Part shown: in pieces, positions 1 to 10,805 of the stretch
How positions within the stretch are numbered: position 1 is the stretch's first letter
How the letters are laid out: each line of letters opens with the position of its first letter
Assembly (NCBI GenBank): GCA_033807695.1
Contig: CM066302.1
Span: 1,240,001 to 1,304,000, forward strand
DNA from: Daedaleopsis sinensis
Lineage: Eukaryota; Basidiomycota; Agaricomycetes; Polyporales; Polyporaceae
Length of the DNA: 64,000 nucleotides
Direction of reading: 5' to 3'
The notes under the pieces: generated by a model
Database searches by the model: none
Seen by the model: only the letters and a program-made list of their open reading frames with translations
Told to the model about the DNA's origin: nothing
Program-made: the position numbers and the translations under genes

Positions 1-874
1 GTGAGCTGTATAACATTGGACCAGGACGGTGGTGGATGAGCACTCACCCCCAGAGGCGGCGCAGGGTATACGCGTCCGACCAGTTTCCGAACATATCCGG
101 CCAATCTTGCGGCTCCCCAAGGCCCAGCCCAACCGCAAGTATGGAGGCGAGGACATAGTACATCTTGAGGATGGCATAGGTCATGAGGAGCCATACGAAT
201 AAGCACCACGAGCGGAAGAGGTATCCGGTCACCCCTGTCGTGAGCCGTGGGTCCGACGGCCCTGGAACGTATAGGTGGAAGTAGGGGTAGATAAACGACT
301 CCGCGAGGTCGGTGAGGAGGGCGCTGGAGAGCAATTGCCCGAGTCGGTGGAGGAGGAACTGAAGCCGCGGGCCCGTGAATGGCGGCGGGACGTTCGGTGT
401 CTGCAGTGGTAGGTATCAGCACACGGATATCAGCACACAGAAAGTGGGCAGGGGCAACGAGGTGTCGGGTCGTGCATCGCATACCTGCACGTTCCATCCG
501 ATGAGCCGGTAGTTCCGCACGATGCACAGCGAGTTGTAGAACCTCGAGAACAGCGACCGCGTTGCCAGAGGGCGGGGATCTGGGTCCCGTGCATAGTGGA
601 AGTCCTTCAGTGGGTCAAGGATGCACAAGAAGAGGATCACATTGAAGAATGTGTTCCCCAGCACCGCGCTGGCGATCGCATAATCGCTCACGAGGTGACC
701 GGTCGTGCTGGTAGTGAGGGTGTGTAGGATGCTCCCGGTAAGTATGATCGACGCCGCGACCTTCACACTCCAGGGCAGATGTAGAGCCATCAGCACAGGG
801 AGGGCCACCTCTGGAAGGAGCAGCTGTGTGAGCCCGTTGAGCGGGGCTCGTACTTCGACATTTTCCACCGCCAT
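1..874 (-). CDS. Wax-synthase-like membrane-bound acyltransferase, 3' end outside the window
   Basis: Partial gene. The first exon runs from the ATG at 874 to 485 and the second from 400 to about 48, where a GTGAGT donor sends the gene past the window edge. The joined frame is very hydrophobic, with several predicted membrane spans. It ends in the stretch WPDMFGNWSDAYTLRRLWG, which matches the block of the fungal wax synthase domain (PLF.....YTLRRFWG) that normally precedes the catalytic WHQ histidine. That histidine would be in the next, unseen exon. Family members are ER acyltransferases that pass an acyl group from acyl-CoA to an alcohol or a secondary metabolite. The natural substrate cannot be read from sequence. 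The start at 874 is chosen because the frame upstream is poor in character and has no better ATG. Confidence 0.75.
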
Positions 875-1790
875 GTAGAGGTGAAAATTGCCAAGATCGG
901 TGGATTCGACCGTTCGTTTTTCTTTCTTTACTGAATGGTGACTTTTAACTGAATGCAAAGCAAATGTACACTAGCTCAGCTGCAATCACACCGCTCAGGG
1001 GCTTACTAAGTACTCACTGGCACCTTTACCACACAATGGTATGATGAAGTCGAGTCCGGGCTTCGATTCCTCTGGCTCTGCTCGAGCTCGATATAAAGGA
1101 CGTCGGCGAACCGGCTGCAAGATGAGTCAACGTGGTGAGGAAACAGCCCGACAAATCGTGCCACCATCCGCATGCGCTTTATCACTCGACGGCTGCCCGC
1201 CGTATGGAGAACATCGTACGACTCGGACGCCGGGACGTTCCTCCTAGAGACTCAATAGCGGCGTAGTCATGGCGACTTAAAGATGTTATGTGCTCTCCAA
1301 TGATACCAGGACGAGAGCATATCTGAAGACGAATTGCAGTGGTCGACCTGAAGGTACATAGCACAACAGAGATGACGGATGTGGTTGGCGCGAGAGTTGT
1401 TCAGGCACCCGAATCCCGGGATACCTAGCGTTCCGGAGAGAAACTATGTAGTAGCTGCTAGCCCGAGTTGGTCATCATGCAATCATTCACGAAGCTTTAG
1501 AGCTTTGACCTTTTCACACAACTACACCCGAGCATGCAGTTCTAGTATTAGCAGCAAGTACTAGTCGCGCTCGCGAGGCACGCGTTGTAGTTGTACACGC
1601 AGGGTCTCGGGTGAGCGAGCAGAACGACAAACGGTCTGAACCCACTCTCTCGCTGTCATCTTTGATGCACAACCATGTATGTTCGCAAATCCTTCAGATT
1701 TTGTTCACTTCCACCGAAACCCCCAACATAAGACGACAGCGACATCTACAGCAGCGACAGTGACGGCGGCATTGGTCTAGTATGCAAATC
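875..1790. other. Intergenic region between the acyltransferase and ThrRS genes
   Basis: About 0.9 kb. It holds the 5' flank of the acyltransferase gene and the 3' flank of the ThrRS gene. Only short unrelated frames are present, on both strands, and none resembles a protein family. No RNA gene or clear repeat was seen. Confidence 0.5.
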
Positions 1791-4700
1791 TCAAACGAGC
1801 TTGTTGTTCATGTTCCGCGTCTCCTTGAGCACCGAGAGCTTCTCCATGAGCACGTCCAGCGGCACCGTCTCTGCGCGCGTCTTGGTGCCGACGTCGTCGC
1901 GGTTGCGCACGTTGACCGAGCGGCTGTCCAGCTCTTCCTGGCCGACGACTGCACACACGAAAGCGGAAACACGGCGGTGAGCACTCGTCAGCAGCACGCC
2001 AAGACGCAGCATTGCGCACCGAGGATGAAGTTGTACTGCGCGATTTCGCCGTTGCGGATCTTCTTCGGGAGCGTGTTCTCGCCGTTGTCCACGTCGACGT
2101 AGAGCCCGAGCTTCGAGAGCTTCTCGGCGATCTCGGAGGCGTATTCCCGCTGATTCGTAGGAGATCACCAGCTTAGTGCTACGTCACCACGCGGTTATAA
2201 TGAGCGACTCACGTAGGGGACTGCGACAGGGACGACAAGGACTTGACGAGGTGACAACCAGAACGGCCTGACGAATTGTGTCAGCGAAGACCTCAGGTTA
2301 ACAGATCACGGCAGGTACGCACCACTTTCCAGCGGTGTGTTCGGTGATGATGCCGATGAATCGCTCGAAGGAGCCCAAGATGGCACGGTGGATGATGACC
2401 GGGCGCGGAGGGGGCTTGCCCGCCTCGACGGCAGCAGCTTCGTCAGCTGGGCGGTACTTGAGGTTGAACCGCTCGGGAAGCTGGAAGTCGAGCTGGATCG
2501 TCGCGCACTGGAAGGAGCGGCGCAGCGCGTCGCGGATCTTGATGTCGATCTTGGGGCCGTAGAACGCACCGTCGCCGGGGTTCAACTCCCATTTGCCAGG
2601 GTAGAACTTGTCGAGAGCGCTCTTCAGTTGCTGCATGATTCATGTCTGTGAGTGGTTACGCGGATGATCGTATAGCGAGTGAGTCTCACATCTTCGGCTT
2701 GATTCCAGGTCTCGATGTCACCGAGGAAGTTGTCTGGGCGAGTGGAGAGCTCGAGTTCGAAGTCGAAACCAAAGAGGCCGTAGATATGCTGCATGAAGTC
2801 GAACAGCGCCGCGATCTCATCCTCAATCTAGACATAGACAACGCATCAACAACCTCAGATCGTGGGCATTGGTATGTTCACGGTCATCGACGACTCACCT
2901 GGGTGGGCATGCAGAAAATGTGCGTATCGTCTTGAGCAAACCTCCGCACACGAGTCAGGCCAGTAAGGGCACCAGACGCCTCATTCCGATGGAGGATACC
3001 GAACTCGGCCATGCGGATGGGCAGCTCCTTGTAACTGCGGTCGCGGGCGTCGAACACCAAACAGTGACCCGGGCAGTTCATAGGTTTCAATGCCCACTTC
3101 TCCTTCTCGACGTCCAGAGTGAACATGTCGTCCTTGTAGTTCGCCCAGTGCCCAGACGTCTCCCAAAGCTTACTGTTGTACATGTTTGGCGAGATAACTG
3201 CAATGTTGTCAACGGCTACACTTGGTGAACGAGCGTAGATTCTCACCTTCCTGGTACCCACGCTTGAAGTACTCGGACTGTAGAATACGTAGTGAGCCTT
3301 TGAATGCAAACTACCGCGACCCAAACGTACTCGCATGAGCTCAACAAGCGCGTTGTAGATACGAGTGCCATGAGGAAGGAAGAAGCAGCTTCCAGGGCTG
3401 AGGTCGTTGAAGAAGAACAGTTCTTGCTCCTAAAGCGCAGCTATGAGGATATGAGCGAGACAGGTGGAACTGAGCAGCGAACCTTGCCGATCTTCCTATG
3501 GTCACGCTTCGCTGCTTCTTCAAGGAACGCTTTGTACTCAGTGAGCTGTTTCTTGTCGGGGAACGAGACACCGTAGACTCGTTGAAGCGAGTCGTTAGCT
3601 GAATCGCCGAGGAAGTACGATGCCGAGTTCTATCCACGTTGCGCTAATCGTTACTACCTGCATCGCTTCTTGATAATGCCAGTGACATACCTTCGTGATC
3701 ATGAACGCCTTGATCCTGCCGGTATGGGGGATATGCGGACCAACACAAAGATCTACCATGGGTCCGCAACGGTACACAGTCGTGGAGGTACCGTCGGGAA
3801 TTTTCGTTTCGATGATGTATTTCTTGTACTTGTTGTACTGCGATGGCCGTAAGTATCCGGTTCATATCAATCGCACCAACATAGGGACGTACCCCGAACA
3901 TCTCCAGTAGTGTCTCTTTGGGTACCTCGAGTCGCTCGAACTTCTGCTTCTCCTTGATAGCCAAGTCCGCCACCTTCTCAAGGACGGGGTAGTCGGAGTT
4001 GACCACTGGCCTAGATAATTGACGTTCACAACCTGGCTCTTCATCTCATGACAAGACCACATACCTATCCTCTATAGCCATCTCGTAGAAGAACCCGTCT
4101 TCTGTCGGAGGGCCGATACAGAGGTGGCAGCCATAATGCCGTTCCGCAGCCTCACCAAGGACGTGGGCAGACGAATGCCAGAAGACGCGCTTGCCTGCGC
4201 AGCGATGAGTAGCAGTACGAGAGATCTCTATATGTGACGAGACTTACCTTCTGGGTGCTCGAAGTCCAGAAGCTCCAACGAGCAAGAACCCTCCAGGGGA
4301 CGCTCGAGATCCCAAAGCTTGCCATCGACCTACCCACCAGGTTCAGAAACATTGCGCGTCCCGTGTATGCTGGCCAACTCTGTATGACTCACCTTGGCGA
4401 TGACGACCCGGTCGGCAAGGCCCTTCGAGATCTCCTTTGCGATGTCCATGGGGCTCGTCTCCCAGCTCGTCCCCTTCCGTTGCGAGCCATCCGGCAAGGT
4501 GACCGCAATCTCCTGACGCGGCTGGTCTGCGCAGTCCCTGTGAGGCACACGACAGCCGCTCAACATGGGGCAGACGTACTTTTCACGAACTCATCGTGCT
4601 CCGCCTTCAGCTTCTCAAAGATTTTGATACGGTGATCGAAGTACTCCGGCTTGGGGGTGAGCTGGCGGGCAGGCGCGATGAGCACCTGCGCTGGGGGGAG

Positions 4701-4969
4701 ACGCGGCGGCGTACCTCGAGGGGGTGCGACGACGTGGCATCCGGCTTTGCCTTCTTGTCCTTCTTCTTCTGCGCGGGCTGGTCCTTGTGCGGGCTCTCGA
4801 GGGCGGGGATTTGCGCGGGCTGCGACGTGGAGGCGACCGGGGTCGTCATGCTGGTTGAGTGCAGGCGGTGGCTAGACGAGGCGGGGCGTAGAAGAGAGAC
4901 AGCGAGTCGCGGAGGATGTATATACAGAGGGCGCGGGACAAGCTGCTGAAATCGATGCAGCCTGAGCAT
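1791..4969 (-). CDS. THS1: Threonyl-tRNA synthetase, probably both cytosolic and mitochondrial
   Basis: Class II synthetase that charges tRNA-Thr. Exons joined across about ten introns give, in order: a basic N-terminus, a TGS domain (VTLPDGS then WDLERPLEG), the SAD editing domain ([18 protein letters not shown]), and the catalytic core. The core has a zinc-site segment (MNCPGHC), motif 2 (GILHRNE and [12 protein letters not shown]), motif 3 ([18 protein letters not shown]), and an anticodon-binding domain ending in NMNNKLV with TGA at 1791-1793. The domain set is complete. The first ATG at 4969 begins an Arg/Ser/Leu-rich stretch with few acidic residues, as in a mitochondrial presequence. 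A second in-frame ATG at 4849 (MTTPVAS) would give the cytosolic form. One join near 4705-4735 is odd: keeping the frame needs a 29-nt intron. Confidence 0.95.
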
Positions 4970-5252
4970 GCGGGCCACTGGTCGTCGCGAGTCACTTGCT
5001 TCATCTTGATTAACGGTCCGGCCGTCACAACTATAACTTTATCTTATCTTGCTTACCCGACTTACCCGAGATAATCAAAGTAAGATAAATCGATTAGTAT
5101 CGCTATTTACCTCAATTTGTTAATCGGTTCGCCATGCACAAACTATACTTGAGGACTGGTATGTGGAATGATGCAGAGGGAACCTCCAAGAAATACGAAT
5201 AATAATCGACACTGCACAAGAAATACATCCAGAAGCCATAGGACAACGACAA

Positions 5253-6015
5253 CTACATAGCACGAGACGACCGTCCGCCTCCAAACCGATGCACGGTCGA
5301 CGTTGCGAGGTTCGAGAGATCGGGCGAGGACTCCGGCTCACCCTTGCACAACGGGGCGTCCAGAGGGTGGCGCGGCCACGAGACCGTGAGCATCCCATTC
5401 TCCATCGTCGTCCGAAGATCAGAGGTCTACACCAGAACACAGCGTCCGAACGTGAAGCCGTCAGCACATCGCTCCTATAACCTCAAGACATCATGCAATC
5501 ACCGTGCACCCGGAAGGAAGGTCGACGACGCGGCGGAACAAGCCGTACTTGAGCTCACTGATCTGCGGCACGCCGGATTGGATGGAGGACGAGACCGGCG
5601 TGACAGCAAGTGCCGTCGACGTGTGCACCACGGCTGCTTCGCATGCGGAATGCTGACGGCGGTCGCCGCTGACGACGAGGCGGCCGTCGACGACGTCGAC
5701 CGTGATGCTCTCCGGACGCAGCCCCGGGACCTCGAACACGGCCGAAATGCGCGGGCTCTCGCCGTCATCCACCAACTCCATCCTAAGCACGGACAGCCCG
5801 ATCGGGGGAAAGCATTGATGAGTGTGCTTGTCGGGACTGAGACGGGAAATGACAAAGACTCACCTCGGTTTATACATCCTCAACTGCTGGGCGCGGCGGA
5901 GCCTGACGGCGGCCGCTAAAGCCGCGAGTTGGATGATGTCGTTTGTAGACAGGGGCCGTCCTAATCGCCTCTCCAAAGCCTGTATGGCCTGCTTGCGCGG
6001 ACTATGGTAGGGCAT
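5253..6015 (-). CDS. Small heat shock protein, Hsp20/alpha-crystallin type, copy A
   Basis: Three exons. Exon 1 encodes MPYHSPRKQAIQALERRL and a helical N-terminus. Exon 2 holds the alpha-crystallin beta strands (VFEVPGLRPESITVDVVDG, then ELKYGLFRRVVDLPSGC). Exon 3 completes the domain with TMENGMLTVSWPR and ends at TAG 5253-5255. sHSPs are ATP-independent holdases that form oligomers and keep unfolding proteins soluble. The protein has an unusually long Ser/Thr/Ala loop between strands, as does copy B at 9424-10156, and the two share the same three-exon plan. A TATATAA box (6116-6122) and two AGGGG stress-type pentamers (6154-6163) lie upstream. The ATG at 6015 is used because the open frame above it starts only with TTG. 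Confidence 0.85.
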
Positions 6016-6115
6016 CTTAGTGATTTTCAGAGGGAGGTGGTTCAATGTGCGGTTATCGGGGCTTCTGTTCGTCTTGTCGGGGTGGGAAGTGACTGGCTAG
6101 ACGCGTAGGGCTCCG

Positions 6116-6163
6116 TTATATAGGGCGCGCAGCTGCTTGACTCATTGGAATGGAGGGGAGGGG
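6116..6163 (-). promoter_or_regulatory. TATA box and AGGGG pentamers upstream of sHSP copy A
   Basis: Read on the minus strand, TATATAA lies at 6116-6122, about 100 bp before the ATG at 6015. Two adjacent AGGGG pentamers lie at 6154-6158 and 6159-6163 on the plus strand. AGGGG/CCCCT is the core of the yeast stress-response element. A canonical heat-shock element of alternating GAA/TTC triplets was not seen. The regulatory role is inferred. Confidence 0.4.
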
Positions 6164-7025
6164 AACTTAATTTCCGCCGGTCGAGAGTGACTCACCGTTA
6201 CGCCCACTGGCGGAGTCGGCGGCACTGCATATCTCGTTTAGCGCCCTTCAGGGAGAAGGGCAGAAAAAAGGAGTCACAACTCACCGCCAGTTCACCAGAC
6301 AGTGGAGGATATGGCAGCAACAATGACCTAGCAGAGTAGTAGATTGAGCTTGAGTCTGAGTTATCGATATGTAGTGCGATGCGGCGTGCCGCACGGGCAG
6401 CGGAGCAGAGAGTTATTGGCGCTAGTAAGGTGAATCCCAAAAACTAAGAGTGAAAGGTGCATTTACGCTGTATGGCAATGAGAGCATGGCAAATGCGCCG
6501 TACCGCGGAATAGATCGAAATGGACCCTGAGGTATCCTGGTATTACCTACGGGCCTCGTGTGACGGTCATCGAGAACACGGAGGAAGCTGGACCCTGCGA
6601 GCCGAGTCGACGGCATGGGTTATTGAATATCTCTCCTCATCTGCTTGCATGCTCTCAGACGTACGAGCAACGGTTCCGAGAGAAGAGAAGAGAAGCTTAT
6701 CCGAGCACCGCGTATCACCGTGTCCCTGTTGGAGCCAACGGTGATAGCACACCAGCACCGGATGCGGATGTCGGTTCTCAGGCTTGAAGCTGAAGTCTGA
6801 AGGTCGGCCTCGGGCGCAGGTCCCTGGACTCGCCACAGTTCGTCCAGTCAACGGGCAGTCCGCGGGTGATTCCGGGAGTGGCATCAACTACGACTTCGTC
6901 TTTGCACATGGCAATCCTTGGGGTTTGAGTACGTAGACGGGCCATGCATTGGAAGCAGAACGACGATGGATTGGGTACCGGCTCTACATGACGAAGGTGC
7001 TTCCATAGATAAAGTTCTATGCTGC
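6164..7025. other. Intergenic region between sHSP copy A and QCR8
   Basis: This contains the distal promoter of the sHSP and the 3' flank of QCR8. Several open frames of 60-125 codons overlap each other on both strands. None has family resemblance or consistent codon bias, so no gene is called. Confidence 0.45.
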
Positions 7026-7728
7026 TCAGTGCGCGCCGTGACCGGCAACGTGCGCCGCCTTGCTGTTTTGCCAGGTGTCGTAGCGCTTTGCCCACGAGTA
7101 AACACTGTAGCCTGTCACAGAGCAGAGTCAGCACGTGGTACGACTGCAGAAGCACATCGGGAGAGGGAGCAAGAGCCGCGTGATGAAATGTTGTCCAGAT
7201 AGAGTGTGTGCGGACATACCGAACGCGAAGGGGACGACCCAGTAGACGAGCTGGGAGGAGAGGCGGCGGTAGCCGTTGAAGATGTAGCCGCGGATGAGCT
7301 GGTGTGCAGCCCGCTGCTGCCAGGGCGAAATGCCTGAGGCGGTTGGGATTTTGAGTGAGAGAACGCGTGATTTAAGGTGGGCAGTATTGGCGAACGATGA
7401 GTTCAACGACGAGGAAGGAGTAGCATGAGACTTCTGACGGAGGACAATGCGAGAGGAGATGCGACGCACTGTACTGGACGATACCCTTCTGCTTCTGGCC
7501 ACCCCTGTCACCCCACCAAAGGTTCTGAACAGTTTGTGAGCACTCTCACATTACATGTCGCGCATCCATTGGAATATATCTTCCCCGTCGAAACACGCTG
7601 TGGAGGCGATGAACAGACGACTCACGTAGACCTTGGCTGTGGAAGAGAGTAAGTCAAAGTCAAACTGCTGTTTGCTCGAAATACTCACGGCCAGGCATTT
7701 CACTACGGCGGATCTCCGTGGGCCTCAT
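7026..7728 (-). CDS. QCR8: Ubiquinol-cytochrome c reductase subunit 8 (complex III)
   Basis: Small subunit of the mitochondrial bc1 complex; it contacts cytochrome b and helps ubiquinone binding and assembly. Four introns split a protein of roughly 90 residues. Joined in order the exons read MRPTEIRRSEMPGPKVYNLW, WWGDRGGQKQKGIVQYS, ISPWQQRAAHQLIRGYIF, NGYRRLSSQLVYWVVPFAFG and YSVYSWAKRYDTWQNSKAAH. This is the typical QCR8 order: N-terminal matrix arm, the FNGYRR patch, one membrane span, and a C-terminal NSKAAH/NSKAGH tail. The start is the ATG at 7728 and the stop is TGA at 7026-7028. The gene is divergent from OST4, with 248 bp between the two start codons. Confidence 0.93.
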
Positions 7729-7976
7729 CGTCGCTAGCTCTGAGTGTGGAAAGGGGAAATAGTGGTGGAGGAAAGGATAAACGTCGTCGACGAGGTTCGG
7801 GTGAGCTCGCGGTGCGCTCCGGCGCCCCAGCTCATCCCGCCACCGTGTCGTAAACACGACCAAACACAACACTTAGCGGCGACCACGACGTCAGGTCTGT
7901 CCTCCTCGTCGCTGTATCCGTCGAGTCGCGGCAGCACTGACAACTTAGATCTATACACCAACGACAGACTGACGAC
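7729..7976. promoter_or_regulatory. Shared divergent promoter region, QCR8 and OST4
   Basis: The 248 bp between the ATG of QCR8 (minus) and the ATG of OST4 (plus) is the only upstream space either gene has, so it must contain both promoters. No clear TATA box was recognised. Co-regulation is possible but is inferred from geometry only. Confidence 0.5.
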
Positions 7977-8111
7977 ATGATCTCGCACAACACGCTGTAC
8001 ACCCTCGCCAACTCGCTTGGTGCTTTGGCTATGCTGACAATAGTGCTGTACCACTTTGTCGCTGTCAACTCGCGCACCCTCGCGAGGGGCTCCTCAGCAG
8101 TCTCTCAGTAA
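7977..8111 (+). CDS. OST4: Oligosaccharyltransferase subunit OST4, 44-residue membrane microprotein
   Basis: A single exon, ATG at 7977 and TAA at 8109-8111. It begins MISHNTLYTLANSLGALAML and continues with TIVLYHFVAVNSR. OST4 proteins are 30-45 residues long with exactly this layout: M-I-S/T, a short polar lead, N/T-L-A-N..LG, one helix with M-L..IV-Y-H, then a short tail. OST4 sits in the ER membrane and links the catalytic Stt3 subunit to Ost3/Ost6 for N-glycosylation. The gene is too short for ordinary length cut-offs and would be missed by most automatic annotation. The extra C-terminal residues (TLARGSSAVSQ) lengthen it slightly relative to yeast. Confidence 0.88.
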   Translation: MISHNTLYTLANSLGALAMLTIVLYHFVAVNSRTLARGSSAVSQ

Positions 8112-9351
8112 ACTGAGTCATCCTACGTCTTGTGCAGTCAGGGGCTGTCTGGTATGTGCTCGAAAGCAGTCAACTATGGCATAGTAGCGCTCATTGTCAC
8201 CCATGCAGCACAGATGCAGCACAATACGCCTGCCAGTACTTGTACGCATGCCGTCGGGTTGACTCGAAATGCGTCACCGGGATGCCAATGTGCATGTACG
8301 CCTGTTGCTGCGACGATTGCTGTGGCCACTGTCAATTGTAATCCGCACTCCTTCGGACACGTATGCTCCTATCCTTATACACTTCATCTCCCTCGCGGCC
8401 AACTTCCCTGTGATTCCGCACTCAATGGACTTGATCGAGGTACGTGACTTGACTCCTTGTGAGGATTGACTGCGCTGTGGCTGCGGGGGTGCGTTGAGTA
8501 GTGCCGTGCTCTACAGGGGTGCACAAGCGCAGTCCTCGTCCTCGGCGTAGTTGTGCCGAAAGCTGCCGGGCTCTCGACGTGGAGAGTTGCGCAAGACGGA
8601 TTGGTGACGTGTTGAATTCCGATATCGATGTGCATTCTACACTCACAGTCCAGACAGTCCGCGGAATAACGGGAGCTAACAGCGCATGAATCACGGATAT
8701 CATCCGCTCGCGGTCGTCCGACTAGTGACTTGAACTTCTCATGTGAATTCATCTTGAACATGTACAACGATTGCTGAGGCTGCGTCATCCAAGCTTCGTG
8801 TATAGCAATGAACTGCCGCGGTGTGTCCAATACCGCGAAACTAGTACGTGTGACAGGTGGAGCATATGCCGCAGCACCTTCGCTCAGGTGCGGTGCACAC
8901 GATTTACGGGGTCGACCCGGGGTACTGACACTGACAGCTCTGTGCTTCGTCAGCCGTGTAAGTATACCTACGACTTCCGGGGTGTTCTCGGAACCTGTCC
9001 ATCCAGCGCTTATGCACAGCATTCGACGGAGGAGTCAGGCGCCGACCGGAAACACTGCTTCGGGCAAGTTTCGAGACGGTTCTTATTCACCTCCGTTTGT
9101 CTGCGGCTTGCTTGCTCATCGACTTTCGCAAAGTCAGCCCGACAGCTTAGCCCGGACATGTTCCGGACATGCGATTTGCTCAGCTGGCCGTGAGCCAATT
9201 CGCCCCCTCGACCATGCCGAGGGATCGAGTCATAGCCGCATTCAGTGTTGAATAGTCCTCATGTGGAGCACCGGACCAAAGATGGCAAGCAAACTCTGTG
9301 GGGTACAGCAGATCTATGTCCCCGATCGAAAAATGTTTGGGTCACCGGAGG
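8112..9351. other. Intergenic region between OST4 and sHSP copy B
   Basis: About 1.2 kb. Long overlapping open frames exist on both strands (8384-9022 minus; 8771-9193 and 8808-9251 plus). They show no domain, no biased codon use and no family resemblance, and they mutually overlap, so they look like chance frames in GC-rich DNA. No gene is called. Confidence 0.4.
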
Positions 9352-9358
9352 TATATAA
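9352..9358 (+). promoter_or_regulatory. TATA box of sHSP copy B
   Basis: TATATAA, 66-72 bp upstream of the ATG at 9424 and followed by GGGCCCCTGCCCC. Strong TATA boxes are usual for inducible heat-shock genes; copy A also has one. Confidence 0.6.
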
Positions 9359-9423
9359 GGGCCCCTGCCCCAAGGCCGAAACACCACCTACCCCCCACTT
9401 CCCAGCGAGCCGCCCTTCCTTCC

Positions 9424-10156
9424 ATGTCTCCCCGATACACCACTCTCAAGCCATATCCCGAAGCAACTTTGGCGTACAATAACATGCGCAAGGTGCTCGA
9501 GAACGAGGATCCTCGTTTCCGCAACATCGACCGTCTGTTAGCCAGGGCCTTCATCAAGCTGCAGAAACAGAGGAGACAGCAGCAGTCTGGAATCTTCACG
9601 CCCAGGTACGTGCACACTAGCTCCCCCGATCGAGGCCTGTCTGGACGCTGACCAGTCTGTCCCATTTCAGGATGGACCTCTGTGATGATCCGGAGGATCC
9701 GTTCATTACTGCCATGCTCGAGGTTCCAGGCATGAAACCAGACCATCTATCCGTCCGGATAGAGAACGGTCAACTCATCATCGAAGGGGAGCGAACTGGT
9801 CCTCGTCTGCATACCAGAACGCTTGAGACGAGGACAGCCACAACACCTTCGGGACCGAGTGCGGTCGCGGACGCTCAGCCTGCCATCACCGCGCTTTACC
9901 CTATCCGCGAGCTCAAATATGGCAAGTTCCGTCGCAACATCACCCTCCCACCTGGGGTTAATGTGAGTCTTCCGGACGAGTCACATCAATTTGATTTGAC
10001 AACATCTGACTGCCTGCTGTCTATTTGCAGGCCACACATGTCCGCAGCATGCTCGTTGAGGGCATGTTGACAATACAATGGCCCCGTGACCCGTCTATGA
10101 TAGTCAGACAAGTCACGGACAACCTTCATGATGCGAGCTCTGCAACCACAGCCTGA
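9424..10156 (+). CDS. Small heat shock protein, Hsp20/alpha-crystallin type, copy B
   Basis: Three exons: 9424-9605, 9671-9962 and 10031-10156, with GTACGT and GTGAGT donors and TTTCAG and TTGCAG acceptors. The protein starts MSPRYTTLKPYPEATLAYNN. Exon 2 carries the alpha-crystallin domain (FITAMLEVPGMKPDHLSVRI and RELKYGKFRRNITLPPGVN). Exon 3 closes it with VEGMLTIQWPRDPS. A Thr/Pro/Ala-rich insert of about 30 residues separates the first and last strands, as in copy A. The function is presumably holdase chaperone activity in the cytosol; no targeting signal is seen. The same intron positions and layout as copy A indicate duplication, although the proteins have diverged considerably. Confidence 0.87.
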
Positions 10157-10805
10157 GCTTCATCGATCTTCATCCCGGATACCCACTATTGCATCCGCCG
10201 TCGTCTACGGTCTCCCTCACTCGTTTTGCGCCACAGTAGCACTTCGTCTACTTATGTTCTACTAAACATCCCACCATCTCGCCATTCTCCTCACAGCATC
10301 GTCGTTATCCTCACCGCTCTATTTCTGTGTCTGTGCTCTTCCTACTCCTCCGTTTCGGGTACTGTGGACTTTCTATGTCGGTACATGTTCGTTCATCGCA
10401 TGCAATAACGTTCGGTCCCGCGCACATTATAACGTTATTCATTCCTTTCCTTCGATCTGTAGCATACTGGACATATCCCCCTAGACATGATTACTAAAAT
10501 ACCAAGCTCTAATGTGTATCTGTCTCCCCCTTTGTTCGCAGTCTTGCTAAGTCCGAATTCTTGAGGTTGTTACAAAGGTCGCGTGCCTCCTACAATGTCG
10601 TTTAAGGGCAAAGAGGGGATCGGCAGTTTCCGTACAGACACCCTGATTAGGCACGATGACGCGTAGACGCCCTTTGCCATTACCTCTACCACTACACCGT
10701 TTGCCCCCTGCTTGTCCGTCGCGTCCCTTCTATCTTATGGCTGTCTGAGAGACGATTACTTGAGCCTACTGACGCGCTTACCATCAACGACAAGTACCGA
10801 CCACT
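10157..10805. other. Intergenic region before VPS15
   Basis: About 650 bp, moderately pyrimidine-rich (10200-10340). It contains the 3' flank of the sHSP and the promoter of VPS15. No gene-like frame or RNA gene was seen. Confidence 0.5.

Noticed and set aside
8384..9022. A 212-codon open frame on the minus strand.
   Set aside because: It overlaps long frames on the other strand, has no recognisable domain and no coding-type codon bias; it is likely chance in GC-rich DNA.
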